Shown here: positions 25,865 through 33,277 of the stretch, piece by piece
Layout: each line of letters opens with the position of its first letter
Position numbering within the stretch: position 1 is the stretch's first letter
Translations under genes and position numbers: made by a program
From: Paracoccaceae bacterium
GTDB lineage: Bacteria; Pseudomonadota; Alphaproteobacteria; Rhodobacterales; Rhodobacteraceae
Assembly (NCBI GenBank): GCA_003605175.1
Contig: QWDA01000001.1
Coordinates: 124,001 to 188,000, forward strand
Direction: 5' to 3'
Length of the DNA stretch: 64,000 nucleotides
The notes under the pieces: generated by a model
What the model saw: only the letters and a program-made list of their open reading frames with translations
Told to the model about the DNA's origin: nothing
Databases searched by the model: none

Positions 25865-26782
25865 CAGTTCGAGCCCCTCGGCGGCGCGGTCGAGCGGCAG
25901 GACATGGGAGATCTGCGGCCGGAGCCCGCCGGCGGCGTACCAGTCGAACAGGGTCTCGAGGCTCGCCCGGAGCTTTTCTGGCGCGAAGGCGAGGTAGCCG
26001 CCCCAGTAGAAGCCGATCGCGTCGACATTCTTGACCAGGAGATGGTTGGCGCGGATCTCGGGCACCGCGCCGCTGGCGAAGCCGATCAGGAGGAGGCGCC
26101 CGCCCGGCCTTGTGGCCTTGAGCGCGGCGCGGAAGGCATCGCCGCCGACCGCATCATAGACCACATCGACCCCGCCGAGCGCCTTGAGCGCCTGGGCGAG
26201 ATCGCCGGTGGCGGCGCTGTCGATCAGGTGATGCGCGCCGGCCCGTTCCGCGACGGCGAGCCTTTCGGCACCGCGCGCCACGGCGATCACCCTTGCGCCC
26301 ATCCGCGCGCCGAGCTCCACCGCGGTCAGCCCGACCCCGCCCGAGGCGCCCAGCACCAGGAGCGTCTCGCCCTCGGCCAGCCGCGCCCGTTCGGTGAGCG
26401 CCAGATGCGAGGTGCCATAGGCGATCTGGAAGGCGGCGGCGTCCTCGAAGGACATCGCGTCGGGGATCTTCACGGCGCGCCCGGCCGGGAACACGCCGCT
26501 TTCGGCAAGCCCGCCCTGGCCCGAAAAGACCGCGACCCGGTCGCCGGGTTCGAGGCCGGTGACGCCCTCGCCGACCGCCTCGACGATGCCCGCGAGTTCG
26601 AGGCCGAGCGTGACCGGGAGCGGTGGGATGTCCTGGTATTCTCCTGCTACCATAAGGAGATCGGCGAAGTTCAGGGCGGCCGCCCGGATCTGCACCGAAA
26701 CCTCCCCGTTTTCGGGTGACCTCACGTCAAGTTCGGTGAGGGCCGGAGCCTCTCCGAAACGGAAAAGTCTGAATGCGCGCAT
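25820..26782 (-). CDS. NADPH:quinone oxidoreductase family protein (MDR)
   Basis: A 320-residue medium-chain reductase of the QOR type without zinc ligands. A GroES-like N-terminal domain (about 1-115) is followed by a Rossmann domain with the NADPH-binding GASGGVGLTAVELGARMG (about 137-154). The C-terminal HVLPLDRAAEGLELL segment is typical. These enzymes reduce quinones or enones with NADPH. The ATG at 26782 starts the conserved MRAFRLFRFGEAP; a GTG ten codons upstream is possible. Its 3' end overlaps the LysR gene on the other strand. Confidence 0.87.
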   Translation of the reverse strand: MRAFRLFRFGEAPALTELDVRSPENGEVSVQIRAAALNFADLLMVAGEYQDIPPLPVTLGLELAGIVEAVGEGVTGLEPGDRVAVFSGQGGLAESGVFPAGRAVKIPDAMSFEDAAAFQIAYGTSHLALTERARLAEGETLLVLGASGGVGLTAVELGARMGARVIAVARGAERLAVAERAGAHHLIDSAATGDLAQALKALGGVDVVYDAVGGDAFRAALKATRPGGRLLLIGFASGAVPEIRANHLLVKNVDAIGFYWGGYLAFAPEKLRASLETLFDWYAAGGLRPQISHVLPLDRAAEGLELLRSRRATGKVVITP

Positions 26783-26840
26783 CTCTGAACGAGCCTGTGA
26801 TGTCCTGTCCACCCCAGGGCGAAACGAGTGTTTCCTACCA

Positions 26841-26877
26841 TGGTTGCGGTAGGTTGCGACATGCCCCTACGCAACCA
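26841..26877. promoter_or_regulatory. Long hairpin/dyad in the region upstream of the XRE gene
   Basis: TGGTTGCGGTAGG (26841-26853) pairs with CCTACGCAACCA (26866-26877) over 12 bp with one bulged base and a 12-nt loop. It lies in an unusually AT-rich 260-bp divergent intergenic region. It could be an operator, the core of a small RNA, or a terminator for a short transcript. Confidence 0.45.
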
Positions 26878-26912
26878 CTAGTCAATTGTCAGTCGGTTGT
26901 GTATGTTTGTTG

Positions 26913-26936
26913 CGTTGGCAACCACTCGTGCCAACG
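26913..26936. promoter_or_regulatory. Perfect 8-bp inverted repeat upstream of the XRE gene
   Basis: CGTTGGCA (26913-26920) and TGCCAACG (26929-26936) are perfect inverted arms with 8 nt between. The arms share GTTGnnnn-type sequence with the neighbouring hairpin. Position, 110 bp before the XRE gene, fits an autoregulatory operator; inferred only. Confidence 0.4.
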
Positions 26937-27043
26937 ATCGTCAGATTGGTAACCGTGTGTGCACTTATCGAAAAGGATAGGTTGTGCAACTCATGCGTGA
27001 TCCATCATAAGAACAACGTAGCGAACAGGTTCGGAGTTTGTCC

Positions 27044-27400
27044 ATGAAGCACCCAGTTGATGTGCATGTTGGAAAGCGGATCCGCCATCGCCGCTGGGTG
27101 ATTGGGATGACCCAGCAGCAGCTTGCGGAACGCGTTGGTATCAAGTTTCAGCAGATCCAGAAATACGAGACCGGGATGAACCGGGTGAGCGCCTCCCGTC
27201 TCTGGGACATTTCCGAAACGTTGGGCGTGCCGGTGTCGTTCTTCTTCGAAGGGCTCGAGGCCGAGCGCGCGGAAGAGACGACCCCGGATCTGATGGCGGA
27301 CAAGGAAGCGATGGAGCTGGTGCGGTCGTATTACTCGATCCCCGAGACCCAGCGCCGCCGGCTGTTCGAGCTGGCCCGCGTCCTGAGCGACCCGCAATAA
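27044..27400 (+). CDS. XRE-family regulator (PraR/PhrR-like)
   Basis: A 118-residue DNA-binding protein. The Cro/C1-type HTH occupies about residues 8-65 (VGKRIRHRRWVIGMTQQQLA and the FQQIQKYETGMNRVSASRLW stretch). A short C-terminal helical region with ETQRRRLFELARVL follows. The HTH closely resembles alphaproteobacterial PraR/PhrR-type regulators of stress and quorum-linked genes. The ATG at 27044 has CGGAG 7 nt before it; a TTG two codons upstream is less likely. The upstream region is AT-rich and contains two strong inverted repeats. Confidence 0.88.
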   Translation: MKHPVDVHVGKRIRHRRWVIGMTQQQLAERVGIKFQQIQKYETGMNRVSASRLWDISETLGVPVSFFFEGLEAERAEETTPDLMADKEAMELVRSYYSIPETQRRRLFELARVLSDPQ

Positions 27401-27478
27401 CCCGCAATACGGTGTGCCGCTTGACGGCACGTGGGCGTGTCGGTAGCGACGGGATCCTTGCAGGAGGATCCCGCCGGA

Positions 27479-28297
27479 ATGCCTGACGATCTCCAGTCCG
27501 AGGAAGTGCACGCGGTCGCGGCGCGGCTGGCCGATGCGGCGCGCGCGGCGATCCTGCCGTGGTTCCGGACGCCGGCCCTTTCGGCCGACAGCAAGGATGC
27601 CGCCGCGTTCGATCCGGTGACCGAGGCGGACCGCGCCGCGGAACGCGCGATGCGTGGGATCCTCGCGGCGGAGCGGCCCGGGGACGGCATTCTGGGCGAG
27701 GAGTACGGCCGGAGCGCGGGCACGAGCGGGCTGACCTGGGTGCTCGACCCGATCGACGGGACGCGCGGCTTCATTTCCGGCATGCCGACCTGGGGCGTGC
27801 TGATCGCGCTGTGCGACGCGACGGGCCCGCGTCTCGGCGTGATCGACCAGCCCTATATCGGCGAGCGGTTCATCGGTGGGCTGGGGCGCGCGGAGGTTAC
27901 GGGGCCCTCGGGCACCGCCGTCTTGCGCACCCGCAAGGGCCGGGCGCTGGCGGAGGCGACGCTGTTCACCACCTTTCCCGAGATCGGCACCGAGGCGGAC
28001 CGGACCGCCTTCGAGCGCGTCAAGGCGCGGGCGCGGCTCACCCGCTACGGCGCCGATTGCTACGGCTACGCGCTGGTCGCGGCGGGGCAGGTGGATCTGG
28101 TGATCGAGGCCGGGCTCCACCCCTACGACATCTGCGCGCCGATCGCGGTGATCGAGGCGGCGGGCGGCATCGTCACCGACTGGGAGGGACGGCCGGCCCA
28201 TGGCGGCGGGCGCGTGATCGCCGCCGCGACGCCCGGGCTCCATGCCGAGGCGCTGGCGCTGCTGGGCGACGGCCAAGGCCGTGTCCGGGAAAGCTGA
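27479..28297 (+). CDS. hisN: Inositol-monophosphatase-family phosphatase, HisN type
   Basis: A 272-residue Mg2+-dependent phosphatase. Metal-site motifs are GEEYG (about 73-77), DPIDGTRGFISG (90-101) and the late HPYDICAPIAVIEAAGG. The sequence fits the subgroup that acts as histidinol-phosphatase in many alphaproteobacteria, although inositol-1-phosphate or other sugar phosphates are possible substrates. AGGAGG lies 11 nt before the ATG at 27479. It is 78 bp after the XRE gene and ends at a hairpin shared with trpA. Confidence 0.8.
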   Translation: MPDDLQSEEVHAVAARLADAARAAILPWFRTPALSADSKDAAAFDPVTEADRAAERAMRGILAAERPGDGILGEEYGRSAGTSGLTWVLDPIDGTRGFISGMPTWGVLIALCDATGPRLGVIDQPYIGERFIGGLGRAEVTGPSGTAVLRTRKGRALAEATLFTTFPEIGTEADRTAFERVKARARLTRYGADCYGYALVAAGQVDLVIEAGLHPYDICAPIAVIEAAGGIVTDWEGRPAHGGGRVIAAATPGLHAEALALLGDGQGRVRES

Positions 28298-28334
28298 CGG
28301 GCTCTTCCGGTTCGGGAAGTCGCAACATCCGCGA

Positions 28335-28358
28335 GTTGAAGCCTTCGGGTGCTTCAAC
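28335..28358. terminator. Bidirectional hairpin between hisN and trpA
   Basis: GTTGAAGC (28335-28342) and GCTTCAAC (28351-28358) are perfect 8-bp arms around an 8-nt loop. They lie in the 77-bp gap between two convergent genes. There is no T-run, so it is either a weak intrinsic terminator or an mRNA 3'-end stabiliser. Confidence 0.5.
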
Positions 28359-28374
28359 GGTACCGCGAAGGCGT

Positions 28375-29166
28375 TCAGCCGCTGTGGGCGCCCTCGGCGA
28401 GAGAGGCGACGAAGGCGAGCACCTCGGCGGCGCTGTCGCCGCGGCCGAGCCGCTCGACGATGGCGGAGCCCACCACGGCGCCGTCGGCGACGCCGGCGAT
28501 GGTCTTCGCGGCCTCGGGCGTCTTGATGCCGAAGCCGACGACGACGGGAAGGTCGGTCGCCGCCTTGATCCGCGCGACTTCCGGGCCGACATCGCCCGCG
28601 ACCGCGTTGGCGGCGCCGGTGATGCCGGTGATCGAAACGTAATAGACGAAGCCCGAGGTGTTCTGCAGCACCTTGGGCAGGCGCCTGTCGTCGGTCGTCG
28701 GCGTGGCGAGCCGGATGAAGTTGAGCCCGGCCTTCTGGGCCGGGATGCAGAGCTCCGCGTCTTCCTCGGGCGGCAGGTCGACGATGATGAGCCCGTCCAC
28801 GCCGGCCGCGGCGGCGTCGGCGAGGAAGCGGTCGACCCCGCGCGAATAGATCGGGTTGTAGTAGCCCATCAGCACGATGGGCGTGCTGTCGTCGCCCTCG
28901 CGGAAGGCGGCGACCATGTCGAGCGTCTTCTGCAGCGTCTGGCCGCCTTCGAGCGCGCGCTGGCCGGCGAGCTGGATCGTCGGGCCGTCGGCCATCGGGT
29001 CGGTGAAGGGGATGCCGAGCTCGATCACGTCGACGCCGGCGGCGGGCAGGCCCTTCACGAGCTCGAGCGAGGTCGCGTAGTCGGGATCGCCCGCCATCAC
29101 ATAGGCCACGAAGCCCTTTCGGTTCTCGGCCCGGAGGCGCGCGAAGGTGGTGTCGATCCGGGTCAT
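28375..29166 (-). CDS. trpA: Tryptophan synthase alpha subunit
   Basis: A 263-residue TIM barrel that splits indole-3-glycerol phosphate and passes indole to the beta subunit. Catalytic Glu49 (VIELGIPF) and Asp60 (DPMADGPT) are in place. The phosphate-binding [14 protein letters not shown] and [13 protein letters not shown] segments are also present. trpB is not adjacent in this window, so trp genes are dispersed here. ATG at 29166; convergent with hisN. Confidence 0.96.
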   Translation of the reverse strand: MTRIDTTFARLRAENRKGFVAYVMAGDPDYATSLELVKGLPAAGVDVIELGIPFTDPMADGPTIQLAGQRALEGGQTLQKTLDMVAAFREGDDSTPIVLMGYYNPIYSRGVDRFLADAAAAGVDGLIIVDLPPEEDAELCIPAQKAGLNFIRLATPTTDDRRLPKVLQNTSGFVYYVSITGITGAANAVAGDVGPEVARIKAATDLPVVVGFGIKTPEAAKTIAGVADGAVVGSAIVERLGRGDSAAEVLAFVASLAEGAHSG

Positions 29167-29279
29167 GCGGCCTCTCCCTCACTGGACCCGGGCGGGATGG
29201 CAGGAAGGCGCGCCGAAATCAAGCGGCCATGCGGTGGCGGGGGTCGTCCCGGAGCTCCCCATAGCCTTTCGCGCGCTCC

Positions 29280-29302
29280 CTGAAGCCCCCGGAAGGCTTC
29301 AG
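29280..29302. terminator. Hairpin downstream of the Rcp1-like regulator
   Basis: CTGAAGCC (29280-29287) and GGCTTCAG (29295-29302) are perfect 8-bp arms with loop CCCGGAA. It lies about 60 bp past the minus-strand stop of the response regulator gene, so it could end the kinase-regulator transcript. No T-run on that strand. Confidence 0.45.
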
Positions 29303-29360
29303 CTCGTTGATTTCACGCATTCGCGAACCGGAGAATCTGCCAGCTTCTCCTGAAAATGCC

Positions 29361-29777
29361 TCAATGGCGGGCGGGCCCACGCATGCTGTCCTGGGGCGTG
29401 AGGCTCTGTTCGATCGCGGCGATGATGCTCTCTCCCGAAGCGCCTTTCAGCAGATAGGCGTCGGCGCATAGCGCGTCGCATTCGGCCTTGTCGAAGGGAG
29501 AGTCGGAGGTGGTGAGCACGATGCAGGGCAGGTCGGCGAGCCGGACGGAGTTGCGGATCCGGCGCAGCACCTCGATGCCCGAATATTTCGGCATCTTGAG
29601 ATCGAGGAGCGCGATGTCCGGCGGCGGATCGGCGGCGGCGACGATGTCGCAGGCCGCTTCCCCGTCGGTGGCGACGGTCAGCGTGTACGGCCTGTCCCAG
29701 TCGCGCAGGTGGCGCCGGAACACCCGGACCGCGAAGCGGCAATCCTCCGCGAGCAATATGCGGATCGGTTCGGTCAT
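29361..29777 (-). CDS. Rcp1-like single-domain response regulator
   Basis: A 138-residue CheY-like protein with only a receiver domain. Acidic pair Glu11/Asp12, phospho-acceptor Asp59 (LLDLKMP), Thr89/Thr90 and Lys111 are present. The pattern PPDIALLDLKMPKYSGIEVL followed by PCIVLTTSDSPFDKAECDAL matches the Rcp1 group of regulators paired with phytochromes and ETR1-type kinases in cyanobacteria. The usual Lys-Pro is Lys-Gly. The ATG overlaps the kinase stop by 4 nt, so the kinase is its partner. No output domain, so it acts by protein contact or phosphorelay. Confidence 0.9.
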   Translation of the reverse strand: MTEPIRILLAEDCRFAVRVFRRHLRDWDRPYTLTVATDGEAACDIVAAADPPPDIALLDLKMPKYSGIEVLRRIRNSVRLADLPCIVLTTSDSPFDKAECDALCADAYLLKGASGESIIAAIEQSLTPQDSMRGPARH

Positions 29778-31069
29778 CCCGGCGCCCCGCTTTCGGGGCC
29801 GGGGAAGGTCATCCGGAACACCGCGCCGCGGCCTTCATGCGCGACCAGGCGCACGAGGCCGCCGGCCTGGCCGACGATCTTCTTGACCATGGCCAGCCCC
29901 ATGCCGCTTCCTTCCACCTCGTCGCGCGATTTCAGCGTGGTGAACATGTCGAAGATGACCTCCTCGAATTTTGCCTCGATGCCGGGCCCGTCGTCGGAGA
30001 TCTCGAACTCGACGCTGTCGCCGACACGTTTGGCCTGGATGCTGACCTCGCCCACGTCGCGGTCGTGGTGCTTGACCGCATTCGAGATCAGGTTGCGCAT
30101 GACCAGCGCGAATTCCTGCGGCACGCAGCGGATCCGCTCGAGCGCGCCGATCCTGACGGAAAACCCCGCGGGCAGCGCGACCAGGCTCACGCTGTCGCGG
30201 ATCAGTTCCTCGGGATCGACGACCTGGTCGAGCTCTCCGGAGCGGCCGATTCGGGCGTAGGTCAGCAGATCGGTGAGCAGCGTGTCCATGCGGCGGCTCT
30301 GGGTCTCCAGATCGCCGAGATCCTCTTCGACCTCGGGCAGGACCTCGTCGTAGCTTTCTTGCAGCGTCTCGCGGACCCAGCCGGGGACGATCATCAGCGC
30401 CCGCAGCGGCGCCCGCAGGTCGTGGCTCGCGATATAGGCGAAGCGTTCGAGCTCCTCGTTCGCGGCGGTGAGTTCGGCGGTCCGCTCCTCGACCCGGCGC
30501 TCGAGCTCGTTGTGGAGCGCGACCAGCTCCGCGTTCGAGCGCATCAGCCGGGCTTCGGCTTCCTTGCGCCGCTCGATCTCTCGCCAGAGTTCCTGGTTCT
30601 TCGCTTCCAGATGCTTCGGTCCGGGCAAGGCTATGATTTCGGGGAGCAGTTTCCACAGGACGACCGCGGTTCCCGCCGACACCGCCGCGCAGGCGACCTT
30701 GACCACGGCCTGGGCGGTATAGGCGGCGAACCAGAGGGTCAGCATGCCGAACACATGGGTCAAGGCGCAGAGGGCGATGAAGGCGGTGAACAGATAGCCG
30801 ATCTGCGGGTAGGTGATGTCGTCGCGCCCCTTCAGGATCCGGTAGAGCGCCAGCGGGATCGTCAGGTAGGCGCCGGCGATGATGAGATCGGAGCCCATAT
30901 GGGCGGCGATCAGGCCAGGGCGCCACAAGAGGCAATAGCCGTGCGGGACGAACCCGGCGGCTTCGAAAAAATCGAGTGTGGCCTGCAGCATCACGGGTGT
31001 CCCTGATTGCTCGTTCCCGGATGCATGATCGGCGACAGACATTAACGTTTCGTTCTGGATTTGATGCAT
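29774..31069 (-). CDS. Histidine kinase with ETR1-type ethylene-binding-like membrane domain
   Basis: A 431-residue kinase. Three membrane helices (about residues 55-145) follow the ethylene-receptor layout. After GFVPHGYCLLW, helix 1 reads SDLIIAGAYLTIPLAL with Asp61. Helix 2 reads FIALCALTHVFG, where Cys101 and His105 stand in the Cys-x3-His spacing of the Cu(I) ligands Cys65/His69 of ETR1. Helix 3 and a coiled coil (about 150-210) lead to a HisKA domain with His216 in ASHDLRAPLRAL, then HATPase_c with DDGPGI and GSGMGLAMVKK. The ATG at 31069 has AAGGGA 5 nt before it; 31042 and 30991 are later in-frame starts. Ethylene or another small ligand is inferred from the motif. Divergent from ychF. 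Confidence 0.85.
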   Translation of the reverse strand: MHQIQNETLMSVADHASGNEQSGTPVMLQATLDFFEAAGFVPHGYCLLWRPGLIAAHMGSDLIIAGAYLTIPLALYRILKGRDDITYPQIGYLFTAFIALCALTHVFGMLTLWFAAYTAQAVVKVACAAVSAGTAVVLWKLLPEIIALPGPKHLEAKNQELWREIERRKEAEARLMRSNAELVALHNELERRVEERTAELTAANEELERFAYIASHDLRAPLRALMIVPGWVRETLQESYDEVLPEVEEDLGDLETQSRRMDTLLTDLLTYARIGRSGELDQVVDPEELIRDSVSLVALPAGFSVRIGALERIRCVPQEFALVMRNLISNAVKHHDRDVGEVSIQAKRVGDSVEFEISDDGPGIEAKFEEVIFDMFTTLKSRDEVEGSGMGLAMVKKIVGQAGGLVRLVAHEGRGAVFRMTFPGPESGAPG

Positions 31070-31156
31070 GTGATCCCTTGTTCGGCCCCGGACAGCCCCG
31101 GCCTTGCGCCGCATCGCGCCGCCGCATAAGGAACGGCGCGCCAAGGAGGGACCGCA

Positions 31157-32254
31157 ATGGGCTTCAGGACCGGGATCGTCGGCTTGCCGAATGTGGGGAA
31201 ATCCACGCTGTTCAACGCGCTGACGCGGACGGCGGCGGCGCAGGCGGCGAATTTTCCGTTCTGCACCATCGAGCCCAATGTGGGCGAGGTCTCGGTGCCC
31301 GACGACCGCCTGCCGAAGCTGGCGGGGATCGCCGGGTCGAAGCAGGTCATTCCGGCGCGGATCACCTTTGTCGACATCGCCGGGCTGGTGAAGGGCGCGT
31401 CGAAGGGCGAGGGGCTCGGCAACCAGTTCCTGGCGAATATCCGGGAAGTCGATGCCATCGCCCATGTGCTGCGCTGCTTCGAGGACCCGGACGTCACCCA
31501 TGTCGAGGGCCGGGTCGACCCGATCGCCGATGCCGAGACGATCGAGACCGAGCTGATGCTGGCGGATCTCGACTCGGTGGAGAAGCGGCTGCAGAACATC
31601 ACCCGCAAGGTGCGCGGCGGCGACAAGGAGGCGGTGCAGCAGGAGCGGCTCCTGAAGGAGGCGAAGGCGGCGCTGGAATCCGGGCGGCCGGCGCGGAGCG
31701 TGACGGTGGCCGAGGACGATGCGAAGGCCTGGTCGATGCTGCAGCTCCTGACCGCGAAACCGGTCCTGTATGTCTGCAATGTCGACGAGAGCGAGGCGGC
31801 CTCGGGCAACGCGCTGTCGGCGCGGGTGGCCGAGATGGCGGCGGCGGAGGGCGCGGCCTCGGTGGTGATCTCGGCGAAGATCGAGGAGGAGATCGCGCAG
31901 CTCGATCAGGAAGAGGCGGCGCTGTTCCTCGAGGAGCTGGGGCTCGCGGAGGCGGGGCTCGACCGGATGATCCGGGCGGGCTACGGGCTTCTGGGCCTGC
32001 AGACCTATTTCACGGTCGGGCCCAAGGAGGCGCGCGCCTGGACGATCCGAAAGGGCACGCCGGCGCCGAGGGCCGCGGGCGTGATCCATGGCGATTTCGA
32101 GAAGGGCTTCATCCGCGCCGAGACCATCGCCTATGACGAGTACGTGGCGCTGGGCGGCGAGCAGGGTGCGAAGGAGGCGGGCAAGATGCGCGCCGAGGGC
32201 AAGGGATACGTGGTGCAGGACGGCGACGTTCTGCACTTCCTGTTCAACACCTGA
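31157..32254 (+). CDS. ychF: Redox-regulated ATPase YchF (OLA1 family)
   Basis: A 365-residue Obg-related P-loop protein. GLPNVGKST is at residues 8-16, the switch region DIAGLVKGASKGEGLG follows, and the nucleotide-specificity motif is NVDE (in CNVDESEA) instead of NKxD, which explains its preference for ATP. A coiled-coil insert and a C-terminal TGS domain (about 275-360, LLGLQTYFTVGPKEARAWTI) complete the family layout. It binds ribosomes and responds to oxidative stress in other bacteria. AAGGAGGG precedes the ATG. Confidence 0.97.
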   Translation: MGFRTGIVGLPNVGKSTLFNALTRTAAAQAANFPFCTIEPNVGEVSVPDDRLPKLAGIAGSKQVIPARITFVDIAGLVKGASKGEGLGNQFLANIREVDAIAHVLRCFEDPDVTHVEGRVDPIADAETIETELMLADLDSVEKRLQNITRKVRGGDKEAVQQERLLKEAKAALESGRPARSVTVAEDDAKAWSMLQLLTAKPVLYVCNVDESEAASGNALSARVAEMAAAEGAASVVISAKIEEEIAQLDQEEAALFLEELGLAEAGLDRMIRAGYGLLGLQTYFTVGPKEARAWTIRKGTPAPRAAGVIHGDFEKGFIRAETIAYDEYVALGGEQGAKEAGKMRAEGKGYVVQDGDVLHFLFNT

Positions 32255-32377
32255 GCCGGGCTGGCGGCCAAGATGCATCGCCGACACATTTTCTGATTTC
32301 CTCGCGGCTTGTGATTGGATTCACGAGGAATTCCCGCTCTCAATCGGGCTTCGAAGCTTGATTGAAGGGAGACGGAA

Positions 32378-33172
32378 ATGGCGGTGATTACCGGCGATGG
32401 CGGCGACAATCATCTTGTGGGCGGGGCCGGCCCGGACGAGATCCGGGGGCTGGGCGGCAACGACATCCTCGAAGGGGTCGGCGGCGACGATTTTCTGGAT
32501 GGCGGCGATGGCGACGACGTGATCCTGGCCGGCGGGGCCGGGGACCAGATCGTAGGCGGTAGCGGAACCGATGTGGCAGATTACTCGGGGCTGTCGGAGG
32601 GGATCAGGATCTTCGACGGAAGCCGGTTCGGGGCGCCGGGGAGCCTGATGGTCCAGGCGGCCGACGGCTCCGGCGCGCCGGGGTCGATCGAGGGCGTCGA
32701 GACGATCATCGGGTCCGGGCAGGACGACACGATCTTCGTCGGCATGGGATCTGTCCGGGAGATCCGGGCCGGCGACGGGGACGATCTGATATTCGGCTCG
32801 TTCTTCGACGACGTGATCGACGGCGGGGCCGGCAACGATGTCCTGGCCGGTTTCCTGGGGGACGACGTGATCACCACCGGCGGCGGCGTCGATTTCATCT
32901 TCGTCGACCGGGATATCGAGAACGGGGCGACCACCGGGCATGGCCATGACGTGGTGACCGATTTCGACGTGACCATGGATGTGCTGGTCGTCGAATACGA
33001 CGCGGACCAGGAGAGCTACGATCCATTCGCCGATCTCACCCAGACCGCCGAGGGCGCGCTCCTGACCATGGCCGATGACAGTTCGATCCTGCTTCTGGGG
33101 GTCGATGTCATGGAGCTGAACGCGATGAACCTGATGGTCCAGGCGGAAGACAATTCGGCGTTTGTCGCCTGA
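32378..33172 (+). CDS. Small RTX-type calcium-binding protein
   Basis: A 264-residue acidic protein. Glycine-rich nonapeptides GGxGxDxLx occur in two groups: residues about 7-65 (GGAGPDEIRGLGGNDILEG and onward) and about 130-175 (GDGDDLIFGSFFDDVIDGG). They form calcium-binding parallel beta rolls. There is no N-terminal signal peptide. The C-terminal region (VVTDFDVTMDVLVVEYDAD, then hydrophobic NLMVQAEDNSAFVA) resembles the uncleaved type I secretion end of RTX proteins. GAAGGGAG precedes the ATG. No type I transporter genes are nearby and no enzymatic domain is visible. Confidence 0.85.
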   Translation: MAVITGDGGDNHLVGGAGPDEIRGLGGNDILEGVGGDDFLDGGDGDDVILAGGAGDQIVGGSGTDVADYSGLSEGIRIFDGSRFGAPGSLMVQAADGSGAPGSIEGVETIIGSGQDDTIFVGMGSVREIRAGDGDDLIFGSFFDDVIDGGAGNDVLAGFLGDDVITTGGGVDFIFVDRDIENGATTGHGHDVVTDFDVTMDVLVVEYDADQESYDPFADLTQTAEGALLTMADDSSILLLGVDVMELNAMNLMVQAEDNSAFVA

Positions 33173-33183
33173 CGACCGGGCTT

Positions 33184-33204
33184 CCGGGGGCGCATCGCCC
33201 CCGG
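33184..33204 (+). terminator. Strong hairpin after the RTX gene
   Basis: CCGGGGGCG-CAT-CGCCCCCGG, a perfect 9-bp stem with a 3-nt loop, 12 bp after the RTX stop. It is followed by GTCACCCCTT and not a clean T-run. Likely transcript end between the RTX gene and the next gene. Confidence 0.6.
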
Positions 33205-33277
33205 GTCACCCCTTGACTCGCGGGACCCGCGCGGCAGGATCGCAGACCGTTGGGTTTGCAATCGTGCGGGTGGGTCG

